From contig CAZJTZ010000018.1 in the NCBI GenBank assembly GCA_964549105.1, forward strand, positions 1 through 64,000: a stretch of DNA of 64,000 bases. Reading direction: 5' to 3'. This stretch comes from Hydrogenedens sp964549105. Lineage in GTDB: Bacteria > Hydrogenedentota > Hydrogenedentia > Hydrogenedentales > Hydrogenedentaceae. The stretch's first letter is position 1. Each line of letters begins with the position of its first letter. The notes beneath the pieces are model-generated. The model did no database searches and was not told the origin of the DNA. It saw nothing but the letters and a program-made list of their open reading frames with translations. Position numbers and translations under genes: made by a program. Below, piece by piece: positions 53,236 through 62,454 of this stretch.

Positions 53236-53999
53236 CTTATATTTTCTACATTCTTCTTTAATTTAGTATGGAAAAAATCCAGGATGGACTGACGAGTCTC
53301 TTCTATCGTTCGTAATTTCCCTTGATGAATGCGTAAAAAATCAACACATGATTGAAAATAGTTTTGATTATTTATATGGTCATGAAGTAAATTTATTTTC
53401 TCGCTTTTACCATAGACCAATTGATGCTTTTTATCGCCTGTTGAAAAATAGACCTTTTCTATCTGCCTTTGGTACCCGCGTAGAATATGAAGGTAAAACA
53501 TTAAATTTATTCTTTGGAAATAATTTTCAGGTACTCGATTTTCAAAGCATATCTGGTTATGTGCTTCGTCAATATCGTCTGCGTGCAAATTTGTGGCAAG
53601 AATATGTCCGAAATCTAATAACTGAAAATAATTTTGTAATGCAGAACTCCACAAATAGGCGAACCAATGCCCAGCCCCAATCTCATGACAAATATAGACA
53701 CACTTCTTATCATTTTTTTGTGTTAGTCCATTCACAATTTCCTGTTCCGTTGCAGGAACAAGCCGAACATCGGGTGGGACAAAATTTAGCAAGGCGCCCA
53801 TTACCGTTGTTTTGCCTGCACCTCCCGGGTTTGCCCCCACAAGGAAGGAAGCACCCTGACTAATCCAATAAAGTGCAAACCCTGCCAGTTCTATATCTAT
53901 AGTTCCCTTTTCCAGCAAATCAAAAACTGATAACATGCGTCCACCCCGTTGATTACAACGATGAATCTCATTACAATGCAAAACCACCTCATTATCCAT
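53232..53999 (-). CDS. Orphan VirB11/PilT-like secretion ATPase domain protein
   Basis: Protein of 255 residues from the ATG at 53999 (AAGAGG upstream). It has an N-terminal segment of about 45 residues, Walker A GANPGGAGKTT, then VYICHEIGAGHW in the place of Walker B and LATNLHADDIDEAHNQI in the place of the His box (TLHA in PilT/VirB11). It reads as a reduced type II/IV secretion ATPase without the usual N-terminal domain. No secretion or pilus gene is adjacent. It converges on ruvC. Function unknown; the family call rests on motif order only. Confidence 0.55.
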   Translation of the reverse strand: MDNEVVLHCNEIHRCNQRGGRMLSVFDLLEKGTIDIELAGFALYWISQGASFLVGANPGGAGKTTVMGALLNFVPPDVRLVPATEQEIVNGLTQKNDKKCVYICHEIGAGHWFAYLWSSALQNYFQLLDFGHILATNLHADDIDEAHNQICFENRVPENYFQRINLMFYLHILRGYQRQIEKVYFSTGDKKHQLVYGKSEKINLLHDHINNQNYFQSCVDFLRIHQGKLRTIEETRQSILDFFHTKLKKNVENIS

Positions 54000-54312
54000 A
54001 TAAAAACCTCTTTTTGTATATTTTGATGTTTTTATTATTCGACAAAACATCCCTAATAAAGTTCATAATCATAATTGATGCAGCCTTTCACTTATTATAA
54101 TATACAAGAATAGGATGCCGAAAAGGCGAAAGAAACAGAAGTAGCGTTCAGAAATTTTTAAGCCCTGCCATGTGGCAATTTTTGTCAGCGTGCTGGCTAA
54201 CAGTACCTTTTAAACTCACCCAGTAAGTTTAAAAGGGTGTGTGTTTCGTTTATAATAATTTATAATTTTTCAATCCGGAATTAAGAAAACCTCAATTTTA
54301 GTTGGTTCATTA
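54000..54312 (+). other. Spacer before the ArnT-like gene with an inverted repeat
   Basis: No gene seen. A perfect 11-bp inverted repeat (CCTTTTAAACT with AGTTTAAAAGG, 9-base loop) lies at 54206-54236, about 76 bases before the glycosyltransferase start. It lacks a T run, so an operator or leader hairpin is as likely as a terminator. Confidence 0.45.
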
Positions 54313-56190
54313 ATGGAAAACAACAAAGATAATCAATATTTTAGAGATGTGATACTGCTTGCGTTATGGGCGATAGTGCTGTTTGGAATAAATATCTGGG
54401 GGTATGACCTGTGGTCACCCGATGAACCGCGGTATGCGGAAGTAGCCCGTGAAATGCAGGTGCTAAATAATTACCTGGTTCCGCATGTTAATGGAAGACC
54501 ATATCTTGAAAAACCACCTTTACTTATGTGGTTGATGCTTATATGTTCCTATCCGTTGGGCGATGTAACTGAAATTCCAGCACGGTTGCCCTCGGTACTT
54601 AGTGGTGTGGCTGCCGTATTATTGACTTACCTTCTTGCAAGAAAAATTGCCGGGCGGGAAATGGCATGCCTTTCTGCACTAATTTTTATGACTATGCAGC
54701 GGGTATGGTGGCAGGCACGGTTTGGACAGATAGACATGCTTCTAACTGTCTTGCTTCTGGGTTCAGTATATTGCTTTTACAAATGGTATTATTCGGAGAA
54801 AAAATCTGCAAGTCTACTTATATTGATGTATATCTGTTTATTGGGTGCTTTGTTTGCTAAGGGACCGGGCACGCTTGTCTTCCCCGTTTTGTTTCTCATC
54901 ATTTTCTATTGGAAAGAGAAAAGGAAGATTTTTAAGATACATCCGTTAGAAGGGTTTGCAGCCGTTATCATTATATATGCTGTCTGGTATGCTTATGCCA
55001 GATGGGCAAGTGCGGAACAGTTGCAAAGAGAAGCAAGCCATGTTATTGGGTCTGACTTGTTCAAACAAACATTGGGTAGGTTTATCTACGGTGTTGCCCA
55101 CCCTCAACCGCCATGGTATTACCTTATTTCTGTGCCTGTTGATATGTTTCCCTGGTCCCTGTTCTTGCTATGGATAATCCCGTGGGTATGGAAAAATCGA
55201 GGTGAAAGTGAAGGGATTCGCTTTCTACTATCATGGATTATCCCCGCATTCATTTTCTTCTCCATTGCCGTAGGAAAAAGAGCCATTTATTTGCTACCTA
55301 TTTTTCCGGCGATTGCCATTCTAACAGCCCTCAGTTTAAAATCCTTTGAAGAGGCTTCTACCCTTCGCTGGAAAAGGGGAGTAAGAATTTTATGGGTAGT
55401 TGTTCTCCTCATTTTAGTAATAGCACCCTTTGCCGTCTTATGGACAGAATTCGCAAAGATATGGAGTCCTTATTGGGTTATTATCAGTGTCGTGGCATGT
55501 GTAGCCATCATTGATACATTATTTGACTTTTTCAAACATTCCCAGGTGCGTTCTATCCTGAAACAAATCCCTCAACATGTATCATTATACCTATTTTTTA
55601 CCGCATTAATTATTTTCCCTGCCGTCAACCCTATAAAGTCAGTCCGCAACTTTTGTGAGCCTATGAGACTTTTAAGTGAGCAAAATGCTGAATATGAGGC
55701 ATATAGCTTTGGCTTTGAAGAGGAAGAATATACTTTCTATGCAAAACATTTTATCCATCCCTTTTTCGATGAAAAAGACCTGAGAAATATTCCACTAAAA
55801 GAATCTCAACCTTATGAATTGTTAAAGACAATTAGTGCTGTGCATAAAGCATACACACGCAAGGCAGGAGAAATAAAGTTCAAGGATACCCTTTCACCTA
55901 CTTCGGAAGAGATAGAACAGATAAATTCTGCATTGCAGGATATAAGAGAAGAGGCAGAAAAAAAGGGGAAAATCCAGTTTTTGGACCAAATTGAACAGTT
56001 AATCAATAGTGAAATTAATGATTTTTATACTCTTATAAATAAAGAGACCCTTGTTTTTATCCTTATTAGAGAAGAAGACTGGAAATGGGTTGTTGCAAGG
56101 AAACCCGAATTAGGAAAAGTAGTAAAATTAGTTCGCACAAGAGATGAGTTTGACCGACCTGTATTCCTACTGTCAAACAAACCAGTATAA
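54313..56190 (+). CDS. ArnT-like polyprenyl-phosphate-sugar glycosyltransferase (GT83/PMT type)
   Basis: Integral membrane enzyme of 625 residues. The first membrane segment is followed by YDLWSPDEPRYAEVAREM, the catalytic Asp-Glu loop of ArnT-type transferases, then ENGRPYLEKPPLLMWLML-like NGRPYLEKPPLL and about 10-12 further membrane segments up to about residue 440. A soluble C-terminal region has a Lys/Glu-rich helical part. It should move a sugar from a lipid carrier to lipid A or another glycan outside the inner membrane; donor and acceptor are unknown. Confidence 0.85.
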   Translation: MENNKDNQYFRDVILLALWAIVLFGINIWGYDLWSPDEPRYAEVAREMQVLNNYLVPHVNGRPYLEKPPLLMWLMLICSYPLGDVTEIPARLPSVLSGVAAVLLTYLLARKIAGREMACLSALIFMTMQRVWWQARFGQIDMLLTVLLLGSVYCFYKWYYSEKKSASLLILMYICLLGALFAKGPGTLVFPVLFLIIFYWKEKRKIFKIHPLEGFAAVIIIYAVWYAYARWASAEQLQREASHVIGSDLFKQTLGRFIYGVAHPQPPWYYLISVPVDMFPWSLFLLWIIPWVWKNRGESEGIRFLLSWIIPAFIFFSIAVGKRAIYLLPIFPAIAILTALSLKSFEEASTLRWKRGVRILWVVVLLILVIAPFAVLWTEFAKIWSPYWVIISVVACVAIIDTLFDFFKHSQVRSILKQIPQHVSLYLFFTALIIFPAVNPIKSVRNFCEPMRLLSEQNAEYEAYSFGFEEEEYTFYAKHFIHPFFDEKDLRNIPLKESQPYELLKTISAVHKAYTRKAGEIKFKDTLSPTSEEIEQINSALQDIREEAEKKGKIQFLDQIEQLINSEINDFYTLINKETLVFILIREEDWKWVVARKPELGKVVKLVRTRDEFDRPVFLLSNKPV

Positions 56191-56331
56191 AATTATGCCC
56201 ATCTAAAACCTTTCCTATTCTTCCTTTTCCTTTGCCTTTTTAATTTTTTTGTTATACATTAAAGTTTTGTGTAGTTGTTGCCGATAAATAAGACAAAGGG
56301 AAATAGAAATATTGCATGGAGGCAAAACATA

Positions 56332-57630
56332 ATGGGCACGCCAATTTACTTCAATCCTACTTTTAACCAACTCTTTTCTTCTGTTAATTTACCCCTAAAA
56401 AAACAAGAGGCAACAACTCTTCCTAATTTAATTACAGGGACAGAAAAGGAGGCAAATGCTTCTGAGAAGAATACAGTCAGCGATGAAAAGGCATATCCTT
56501 CTTCGACATCTACCTATGACACAAAAAATGTATCCCTTGCAAGTAAGATGAAGGAAATCCAATCCTTACTTGGGAAGAGAACCGCGGAAACAGAGACCCA
56601 GCAACTCGAATTTGAATTTAATCAAAGTGAAGAATTTTTCTTCCAATTTTCACAAAAGACAAAATCTGTTGAGAACAACCTGTCAACGGTTCAAAGAGAA
56701 ACCTACGCAGAAGTCCGGCAAAAAATATCCATTCAATTCAAGATAGGTGGTTCTGTAAGTGCTGAATCATTAGTAGGTTTTAAGAAATCTTCAGAAAAGT
56801 TTTTTAATAATCCAAAACTTCTTGACCCATTTTTAAAAATTACACAGGCATTAGTATCTAATGGCAATTCGGATGATTGGAATGAATTTTTTGAAGGGTT
56901 ATCTGGCTTATTTTCCAATAATGGAGAAGATACAGACAATTTAGAACAATTTATAAATCGTTTTTTTAATCAGTGGCTACAAAAATTATTTCCAGATACG
57001 ACCATAGGAAATACAAATACCTCTAATGCTCTGTCTGTAAAAAACAGTGAAGTCAATTTTCAGTTTCAGATGGAACTTAAATTTGAAATGACTATGGAAA
57101 TTCGGACTGCTGTGGAGAGTTTGGACAAACAACAAGACCCGATTGTATTTGATTTAGACGGAGATGGAATTGAACTGACTGACACTGCAAATGGTGTTCG
57201 ATTTGATATTACAGGAACGGGAAAAGCTGTTCAGACGGCATGGGTTCGGGGTGGTGATGCTTTGTTAGCCTGGGACAGGAACGGTAATGGAAAGATTGAC
57301 AGTGGTCTGGAACTTTTTGGAGACCAACGAGGTGCTACAAATGGGTTCGAAGAATTGCGGAAACTCGATACCAACAGCGACGGTTTCATCGGTCCGGAGG
57401 ATGAACACTACGACGATTTAGTCCTCTGGCAAGATAACGGTGATGGGATTAGCACAAAGGACGAGTTATCTCGCCTTTCTTCATTAGGAATAGAGCGAAT
57501 CGCTCTGAACTATAAGAATGTAGATATTACTTTGAATGGAAACAATACGATGACACAGAAGGCCTTTTTCATTCGGCGTGACCATACCGTAGGCAGAGTT
57601 GCTGATATAAAGTTCAATTACACTATTTAG
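56332..57630 (+). CDS. Calcium-binding protein with RTX-associated EF-hand-like C-terminal region
   Basis: Protein of 432 residues; the ATG at 56332 has GGAGG 9 bases upstream, while an in-frame TTG at 56275 has none. There is no signal peptide. The N-terminal 280 residues are hydrophilic and unrecognised. The C-terminal third has several calcium loops: DLDGDGIEL, DRNGNGKID, DTNSDGFIG and DNGDGISTKDEL. The order DPIVFDLDGDGIELT...LLAWDRNGNGKIDSGLELFGD is the one found at the end of many RTX-type secreted proteins. A secreted or surface role is inferred. Confidence 0.7.
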   Translation: MGTPIYFNPTFNQLFSSVNLPLKKQEATTLPNLITGTEKEANASEKNTVSDEKAYPSSTSTYDTKNVSLASKMKEIQSLLGKRTAETETQQLEFEFNQSEEFFFQFSQKTKSVENNLSTVQRETYAEVRQKISIQFKIGGSVSAESLVGFKKSSEKFFNNPKLLDPFLKITQALVSNGNSDDWNEFFEGLSGLFSNNGEDTDNLEQFINRFFNQWLQKLFPDTTIGNTNTSNALSVKNSEVNFQFQMELKFEMTMEIRTAVESLDKQQDPIVFDLDGDGIELTDTANGVRFDITGTGKAVQTAWVRGGDALLAWDRNGNGKIDSGLELFGDQRGATNGFEELRKLDTNSDGFIGPEDEHYDDLVLWQDNGDGISTKDELSRLSSLGIERIALNYKNVDITLNGNNTMTQKAFFIRRDHTVGRVADIKFNYTI

Positions 57631-58174
57631 ACTTACTATTGACCACCTATTGACCACTTGTATCTGTTGAAAGATTTGAAAGGGGTCTTCCGCCATTGGA
57701 GGTTTTAATCCATAACATTCCTTGCGTCTTTTAGTACCCTGGTAGTTGATTTTTAACATTTAGCATCATAAATTATAGTTCAAAGGTTCTTTTCGTTATA
57801 TATGTAAATGCCTGTCTGACAAGACTTTTTAGACAGCCCTTTCAGAATGGCTACATGCTCTTTATATCAGTATCTTGCTAAAAAAACGATAAAAAGAAAG
57901 CATACATTCCCCTACATTGTGTTTTCCCCTTTTCTATATATGCCTGGACACAATTTTGGTATTTTCCTCTTTTATTGTATAAAAAGGTTTGAGATAGACA
58001 GTTTTGTCCCTTATTTTTTTAGCAAACAGAAATAACCTAAAATAACGGAAATTGCAGGTTTTAAATTCAGCACCAAAATTACTACAATATAGGTAAATGT
58101 AAATATAGTTATGATAGTGCATGCTGACCTTATATCAAAGACACGATAATATTTAAAAAGTATGGAGTTAAACA
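57631..58174. other. 544-bp spacer with short repeats, no gene
   Basis: It contains a direct repeat of CTATTGACCAC just after the stop and a dispersed repeat copy at 57823-57910. An inverted repeat at 57811-57838 (CTGTCT with AGACAG) resembles the ends of the element at 26160. The end of the region carries the ribosome site of the next gene (ATGGAG). Confidence 0.5.
57823..57910 (+). repeat. Dispersed intergenic repeat, copy A
   Basis: It begins GACTTTTTAGACAGCC and ends near TTGCTAAAAAAACGATAAAAAG. The same two blocks occur 50-52 bases apart in copy B at 61427. Both copies lie downstream of rightward genes. Confidence 0.5.
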
Positions 58175-59959
58175 ATGAGATTTAAATTATTTGTTATTAC
58201 ACTTATATTTTTGGCAATTTCTGTTCCTGGAGTTTTTGCCGAGACGATTGTAGAAAAATCGTTTGATTTACTTCGTGAAAAGCCACCTCAGTGTTCGGAG
58301 CAATTTGATTTTGTAGTTGTAGGAGACCCTCAGCCCTCGGAACCCGGTGAATATTCGCCTCTATTTTTCCGCATGATAGATGAATGGAATATCTTAAATC
58401 CCTCTTTTGTAATGAGTATGGGTGACCTTATTTTAGGTGGGGCAGCAGAAGGATTGGAACCACAGTGGGTAGAATTTGAAAAATTTATGTCAAAACTTCG
58501 CGTGCCTTTCTTCCCTGCACCGGGGAATCATGATATTTCAGATAACGCATCGGAGGAAATTTATAAAACTCGAATAGGTCCTACCTGTTATGCCTTTTCT
58601 TATGGAAATGCGAGGTTTATTATGTTGGATAGTGAAGAGCCCGGTCAGGTAGATACCTTTTCAGATGTTCAGATAGAATGGCTAAAAAAAGAACTTGCAA
58701 AGGTAAAAGAGAAACATCTTTTTCTCTTTTTTCATAAGCCTTATTTTATAATTCCAAACCAGCCGGGCTGGTCTGTCGTTGAATCGCTTTTGCAGCGTTT
58801 CCCAAGTGTTGTTGTATTTGCGGGGCATGACCATCGGTATCTGGATGTAGGGAAACGGGGCAATATTCAATATGTAATATCTGGGGGAGGAGGTGGTCCG
58901 ATACGCACTGACCCAGGAGAAGGGGGTTTTCATCATTACTTATGGGTCCGTGTTCAGGGGGATGAAGTTAAATGGTCTGTTATCAAGCCGGGTAGTATCG
59001 AAACTTCGGAAATAGTTACACAAGAAAAAGTAGAGTTTCGGAACAAATGGAAGACTGCATTTCAATTGCCCACAGTAGAATGGAACTGGGGAAGTCCCAT
59101 TCAAATAGAAGTCCCCATGCAGATTACTAATCCGACCTCCAAATTAGCCAGCGTAAAAATTGATTGGGTAATTCCTCCCCTTTGGAATGTAACGGCGTCT
59201 GACAAAGAAATCCAACTTCAAGGGCAACAATCTATTTCTACGACAATCAAACTTTCACGGACAGAAGGTCTGCCCAAATTATATCCTCTTCCTGAAGCAA
59301 AGGTCACCATATCCCAGCAAGGGCATTCCCCTATTTCCCTTTCCGTATCTTTACCTATATTTCCTTTAATATCTATTCCATACATGGAGCAAAGTCCAAA
59401 AATAGATGGGGATTTGACAGAGTGGGCAAATATACCTGCATACCCCGTTCTATATCCGATTCGATTTGACCCCAGCCAAAATACACAAGATTTGCAGGCT
59501 TCCTGTAAATATGTCTGGAACAAAGACGGTATTTTTATGGCGGTTGAGGCAAGAGATGATGAGTTTTATCAGCCGTTTGCAGGTGATATAGTTTGGTGTG
59601 CAGATAATCTGGAACTTTTTTTGGGTGATTGGCATTGGAGTTTGTCATTAACTCAACACGGTCCCGAGGTGTTCCTATATATAGGACCAGGGCGGGAAGA
59701 AGAAACTGTAAATACGGTAGTTCCTCTTGCTGTGGTGAGAAAAGACCCTTACACCTATTATGAGTTTCATTTTCCACCATCAGAATTGGTACCGTTCCAA
59801 TGTGGACCCGGCAAAAAAATAACCTTTTCTGTAATTGTGAATGACCTTGACCAAAGCGGGGTAAATCCTAAACGGCACTGGCTTGAATTTATGCCCGATA
59901 CCGGTTCTGGCAGTGATGACTTTCCACGAGCCATCCTCACTCTTCAACCACCACAATAG
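58175..59959 (+). CDS. Secreted metallophosphoesterase with C-terminal CBM9-like domain
   Basis: Protein of 594 residues with a signal peptide (LFVITLIFLAISVPGVFAE). The calcineurin-like metal site is complete: VVVGDPQ, SMGDLI, PGNHD, FFHKP and FAGHDH, within about residues 45-225. A beta-sandwich linker follows (about 290-400). The last 190 residues (PKIDGDLTEWANIP, YVWNKDGIFMAVEARDDEF, DNLELFLGDW) match the CBM9/DOMON-type carbohydrate-binding fold. It probably hydrolyses a phosphate ester at the surface or in the periplasm while bound to glycan. Substrate unknown. Confidence 0.88.
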   Translation: MRFKLFVITLIFLAISVPGVFAETIVEKSFDLLREKPPQCSEQFDFVVVGDPQPSEPGEYSPLFFRMIDEWNILNPSFVMSMGDLILGGAAEGLEPQWVEFEKFMSKLRVPFFPAPGNHDISDNASEEIYKTRIGPTCYAFSYGNARFIMLDSEEPGQVDTFSDVQIEWLKKELAKVKEKHLFLFFHKPYFIIPNQPGWSVVESLLQRFPSVVVFAGHDHRYLDVGKRGNIQYVISGGGGGPIRTDPGEGGFHHYLWVRVQGDEVKWSVIKPGSIETSEIVTQEKVEFRNKWKTAFQLPTVEWNWGSPIQIEVPMQITNPTSKLASVKIDWVIPPLWNVTASDKEIQLQGQQSISTTIKLSRTEGLPKLYPLPEAKVTISQQGHSPISLSVSLPIFPLISIPYMEQSPKIDGDLTEWANIPAYPVLYPIRFDPSQNTQDLQASCKYVWNKDGIFMAVEARDDEFYQPFAGDIVWCADNLELFLGDWHWSLSLTQHGPEVFLYIGPGREEETVNTVVPLAVVRKDPYTYYEFHFPPSELVPFQCGPGKKITFSVIVNDLDQSGVNPKRHWLEFMPDTGSGSDDFPRAILTLQPPQ

Positions 59960-60062
59960 AAAACACCCTGAGTAGACATGGAGTAATTAGAAATAAATAT
60001 GTGCTTGTTAATTTTGACAAAGTATAATGTATAAATCATGAGTAATAAAGGAGGTTCGAACT

Positions 60063-61379
60063 ATGGCAGAGTATTTTCCTGATGTAAAAAAGCCAATCGC
60101 TTATGAAGGTCCAGATTCTAAAAATCCGCTTGCCTTCAAATATTACAATCCAACGGAAAAAGTATTGGGCAAAACAATGGCACAGCATCTTCGTTTTGCA
60201 GTATGTTATTGGCACACTTTTCGTGGTACGGGTGTGGATATGTTCGGAGCACAGACGCTATTCCGAAATTTCCGTCAGGGAAGTGATGAAATGACTCTGG
60301 CGGAGCAAACACTAAGTGCCGCCTTTGAATTTTTTACAAAATTAGGTGTCGGTTTCTGGTGCTTTCATGATGTAGATATTGCACCCGAAGCAGATACCCT
60401 TGCAGAAACAAATAAAAATCTTGACTACATCGTTAAACTAGCAAAGAAATATCAAAAGGATACAGGCGTAAAACTTTTATGGGGCACCTGTAATCTCTTT
60501 TCCCATCCCCGTTTTATGGCAGGAGCAGGAACAAATCCTTCACCTGATGTTTTTGCCTTTGCCGCTGCAAAAGTGAAGAAGGCTCTGGAAATTACACACG
60601 AGTTGGATGGGGCGGGCTATGTATTCTGGGGAGGCCGTGAAGGCTATGATACCCTGTTAAACACAGATATGAAACGCGAATTAGACCATTTAGCCCTGTT
60701 TCTGAAAATGGCTGTGGATTACAAAAAGAAGATTGGATTTAAGGGGCAATTTTATATTGAGCCGAAACCGAAAGAACCCACAAAACATCAATACGATTTT
60801 GATGCAGCAAGTTGCTATGCCTTCTTACAGCATTATAAATTAGTTGAACATTTCAAACTGAATATTGAAGCCAATCATGCTACATTAGCAGGACATACCT
60901 TCCACCACGAACTGACTTACGCTGCTGCAAATGGAATATTGGGGTCGGTAGATGCAAATCGTGGAGACCTTTTATTAGGTTGGGACACAGACCAATTTCC
61001 AACGGATTTATACGACACCACTCTGGCAATGTATATCATATTAAAAGCAGGTGGATTTACTACGGGTGGACTGAACTTTGATGCACATATTCGTCGTCAG
61101 TCCATTGACCCTGTGGATTTGTTTTATGCCCATATCGGAGGGATGGACGCTTTTGCTCGTGGACTGAAAATAGCCGCAAGCCTGATTAAGGACAAGGTGT
61201 TTGACAAAGCCATTGCCCAGAGATATGCAGGCTGGAATAAAGGCTTGGGCAAGGAAATTGAAACTGGTAAATCATCTCTTGTTGAATTAGCAAAATATAC
61301 AGAGACTCACGGTGAACCAAAATTGCAAAGTGGTCGTCAGGAACTATTAGAAAACATTTTGAACGATTACATAAGATAA
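60063..61379 (+). CDS. xylA: Xylose isomerase
   Basis: Interconverts D-xylose and D-xylulose (also glucose/fructose); 438 residues, class II size. Motifs are CFHDVDIAPE with the catalytic His, FWGGREGYDTLLNTD, KGQFYIEPKPKEPTKHQYDFD with the metal-binding Glu, NIEANHATLAGHTFHHEL and GSVDANRGDLLLGWDTDQFP. AAAGGAGG precedes the ATG. No xylulokinase is next to it. It fits with the xylan-related esterase and glycoside hydrolase in the window. Confidence 0.97.
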   Translation: MAEYFPDVKKPIAYEGPDSKNPLAFKYYNPTEKVLGKTMAQHLRFAVCYWHTFRGTGVDMFGAQTLFRNFRQGSDEMTLAEQTLSAAFEFFTKLGVGFWCFHDVDIAPEADTLAETNKNLDYIVKLAKKYQKDTGVKLLWGTCNLFSHPRFMAGAGTNPSPDVFAFAAAKVKKALEITHELDGAGYVFWGGREGYDTLLNTDMKRELDHLALFLKMAVDYKKKIGFKGQFYIEPKPKEPTKHQYDFDAASCYAFLQHYKLVEHFKLNIEANHATLAGHTFHHELTYAAANGILGSVDANRGDLLLGWDTDQFPTDLYDTTLAMYIILKAGGFTTGGLNFDAHIRRQSIDPVDLFYAHIGGMDAFARGLKIAASLIKDKVFDKAIAQRYAGWNKGLGKEIETGKSSLVELAKYTETHGEPKLQSGRQELLENILNDYIR

Positions 61380-61426
61380 CAATTTTAAATTATTCAACAA
61401 TTGATTTTTTATGCAAAACAGCAAAG

Positions 61427-61500
61427 GACTTTTTAGGTAGCCTTTTTATAACTATACACTTTTTCTCCTTACTATTTTGCTAAAAAAGTAATAAAAAGAG
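61427..61500 (+). repeat. Dispersed intergenic repeat, copy B
   Basis: It begins GACTTTTTAGGTAGCC and ends TTGCTAAAAAAGTAATAAAAAG, the same blocks and spacing as copy A at 57823. The middle is diverged. Confidence 0.5.
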
Positions 61501-61555
61501 GGTGGAGCACTGTAAAATACTCCCTTTTTGACGAAGGCATAGAAACACTCTGGTA

Positions 61556-61584
61556 ACACAGGCATTTTTGTCTGTGTTTTTTTT
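61556..61584 (+). terminator. Rho-independent terminator upstream of the methyltransferase gene
   Basis: A 9-bp stem (ACACAGGCA with TGTCTGTGT, one G-U) with a 4-base loop runs into eight T. It lies 177 bases after xylA, so it may end xylA readthrough or a short untranslated RNA. Confidence 0.75.
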
Positions 61585-61696
61585 ATTCCAAATATAGAAG
61601 TGCATAATCACCAAACATTTTTGTTATAAATGACTAAAAATTTAGCAGAATTAATTATAATAAGTAATAAATTAATTCTTTTGGAGAAAACGAATT

Positions 61697-62440
61697 ATGG
61701 GTTTCAATAAAATTGCCAGGTTCTATTCTCTGCTATCTGATGAGTCTGCAAGGTTAGCACGCGAAGGTCCACTCCTTTTAGAAATTTTACATCGCTACGA
61801 ACCCTCGCCCAGAGTATTAGACCTTGCTTGTGGCACAGGTGTTCACTCACGATATTTAGTTGAACAACATGCAAGCGTAGTGGCAATGGATATTAGTCCT
61901 GAAATGCTTTACTATGCAAAATCACAAGAGCAGGGGGCAAAGGTCAACTATGTAGTTGCCGATTTTAATAGCCTGCCTTTTAATGAGCAATGGGATTTTA
62001 TCCTGTGCCTCGGGAATTCCCTCTGTCTGCTACCCACACATAAGGAGATTAAAAGTCTTTTCCAGCAGGTTACCTCGATATTAGTCCCCAATGGAACTTT
62101 TATGATACAAATTTTAAATTACAATCATGCGGACATGAAACAAATAAAAACACTTCGCACTATCAAAAAATTGAATGATAATGAGACAGTAACGATTGCC
62201 AAAACATTTATACCTGATGAAGATGTGGTATTTCTCTCCATCAACTATTTTGTAAAGACGAATGGACTGTATAGCACAGCCAGTGAAGCAAATATTCTTC
62301 TAAAACTGCCTATGTCCGAACTGATAACAGTTGCAGATGAGGTAGGCTTATCTACCCAAGCCATTTATGGCGATTTTCAGAAAAATGACTTTATTGCAGA
62401 CACAAGCAAAGATTTAATCATGCTTTTTTCTAAATCATAG
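61697..62440 (+). CDS. SAM-dependent methyltransferase
   Basis: Class I methyltransferase of 247 residues. Motif I is VLDLACGTGVHSRYL near residue 40, motif II VVAMDISPEML, then DFNSLPF and FILCLGNSLCLL. The C-terminal half has the beta-rich part seen in small-molecule methyltransferases. TTTTGGAGAA precedes the ATG. The secreted hydrolase follows after 14 bases and may be cotranscribed. Substrate unknown. Confidence 0.88.
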   Translation: MGFNKIARFYSLLSDESARLAREGPLLLEILHRYEPSPRVLDLACGTGVHSRYLVEQHASVVAMDISPEMLYYAKSQEQGAKVNYVVADFNSLPFNEQWDFILCLGNSLCLLPTHKEIKSLFQQVTSILVPNGTFMIQILNYNHADMKQIKTLRTIKKLNDNETVTIAKTFIPDEDVVFLSINYFVKTNGLYSTASEANILLKLPMSELITVADEVGLSTQAIYGDFQKNDFIADTSKDLIMLFSKS

Positions 62441-62454
62441 ATAAGGAGGAAATC

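Larger units (their letters stand above)
61380..61696. other. Spacer after xylA with repeat copy B and two hairpins
   Basis: No gene. It holds dispersed repeat copy B (61427-61500). A possible xylA terminator (AAAAAGAGGG pairing with CCCTTTTT, about 61491-61530) and the clear terminator at 61556-61584 follow. AT-rich sequence then runs to the methyltransferase start. Confidence 0.5.

Noticed and set aside
53348..53863. 171-codon open frame on the plus strand
   Set aside because: It is antisense to the orphan ATPase gene, which has clear P-loop motifs; the plus-strand product has no family features.
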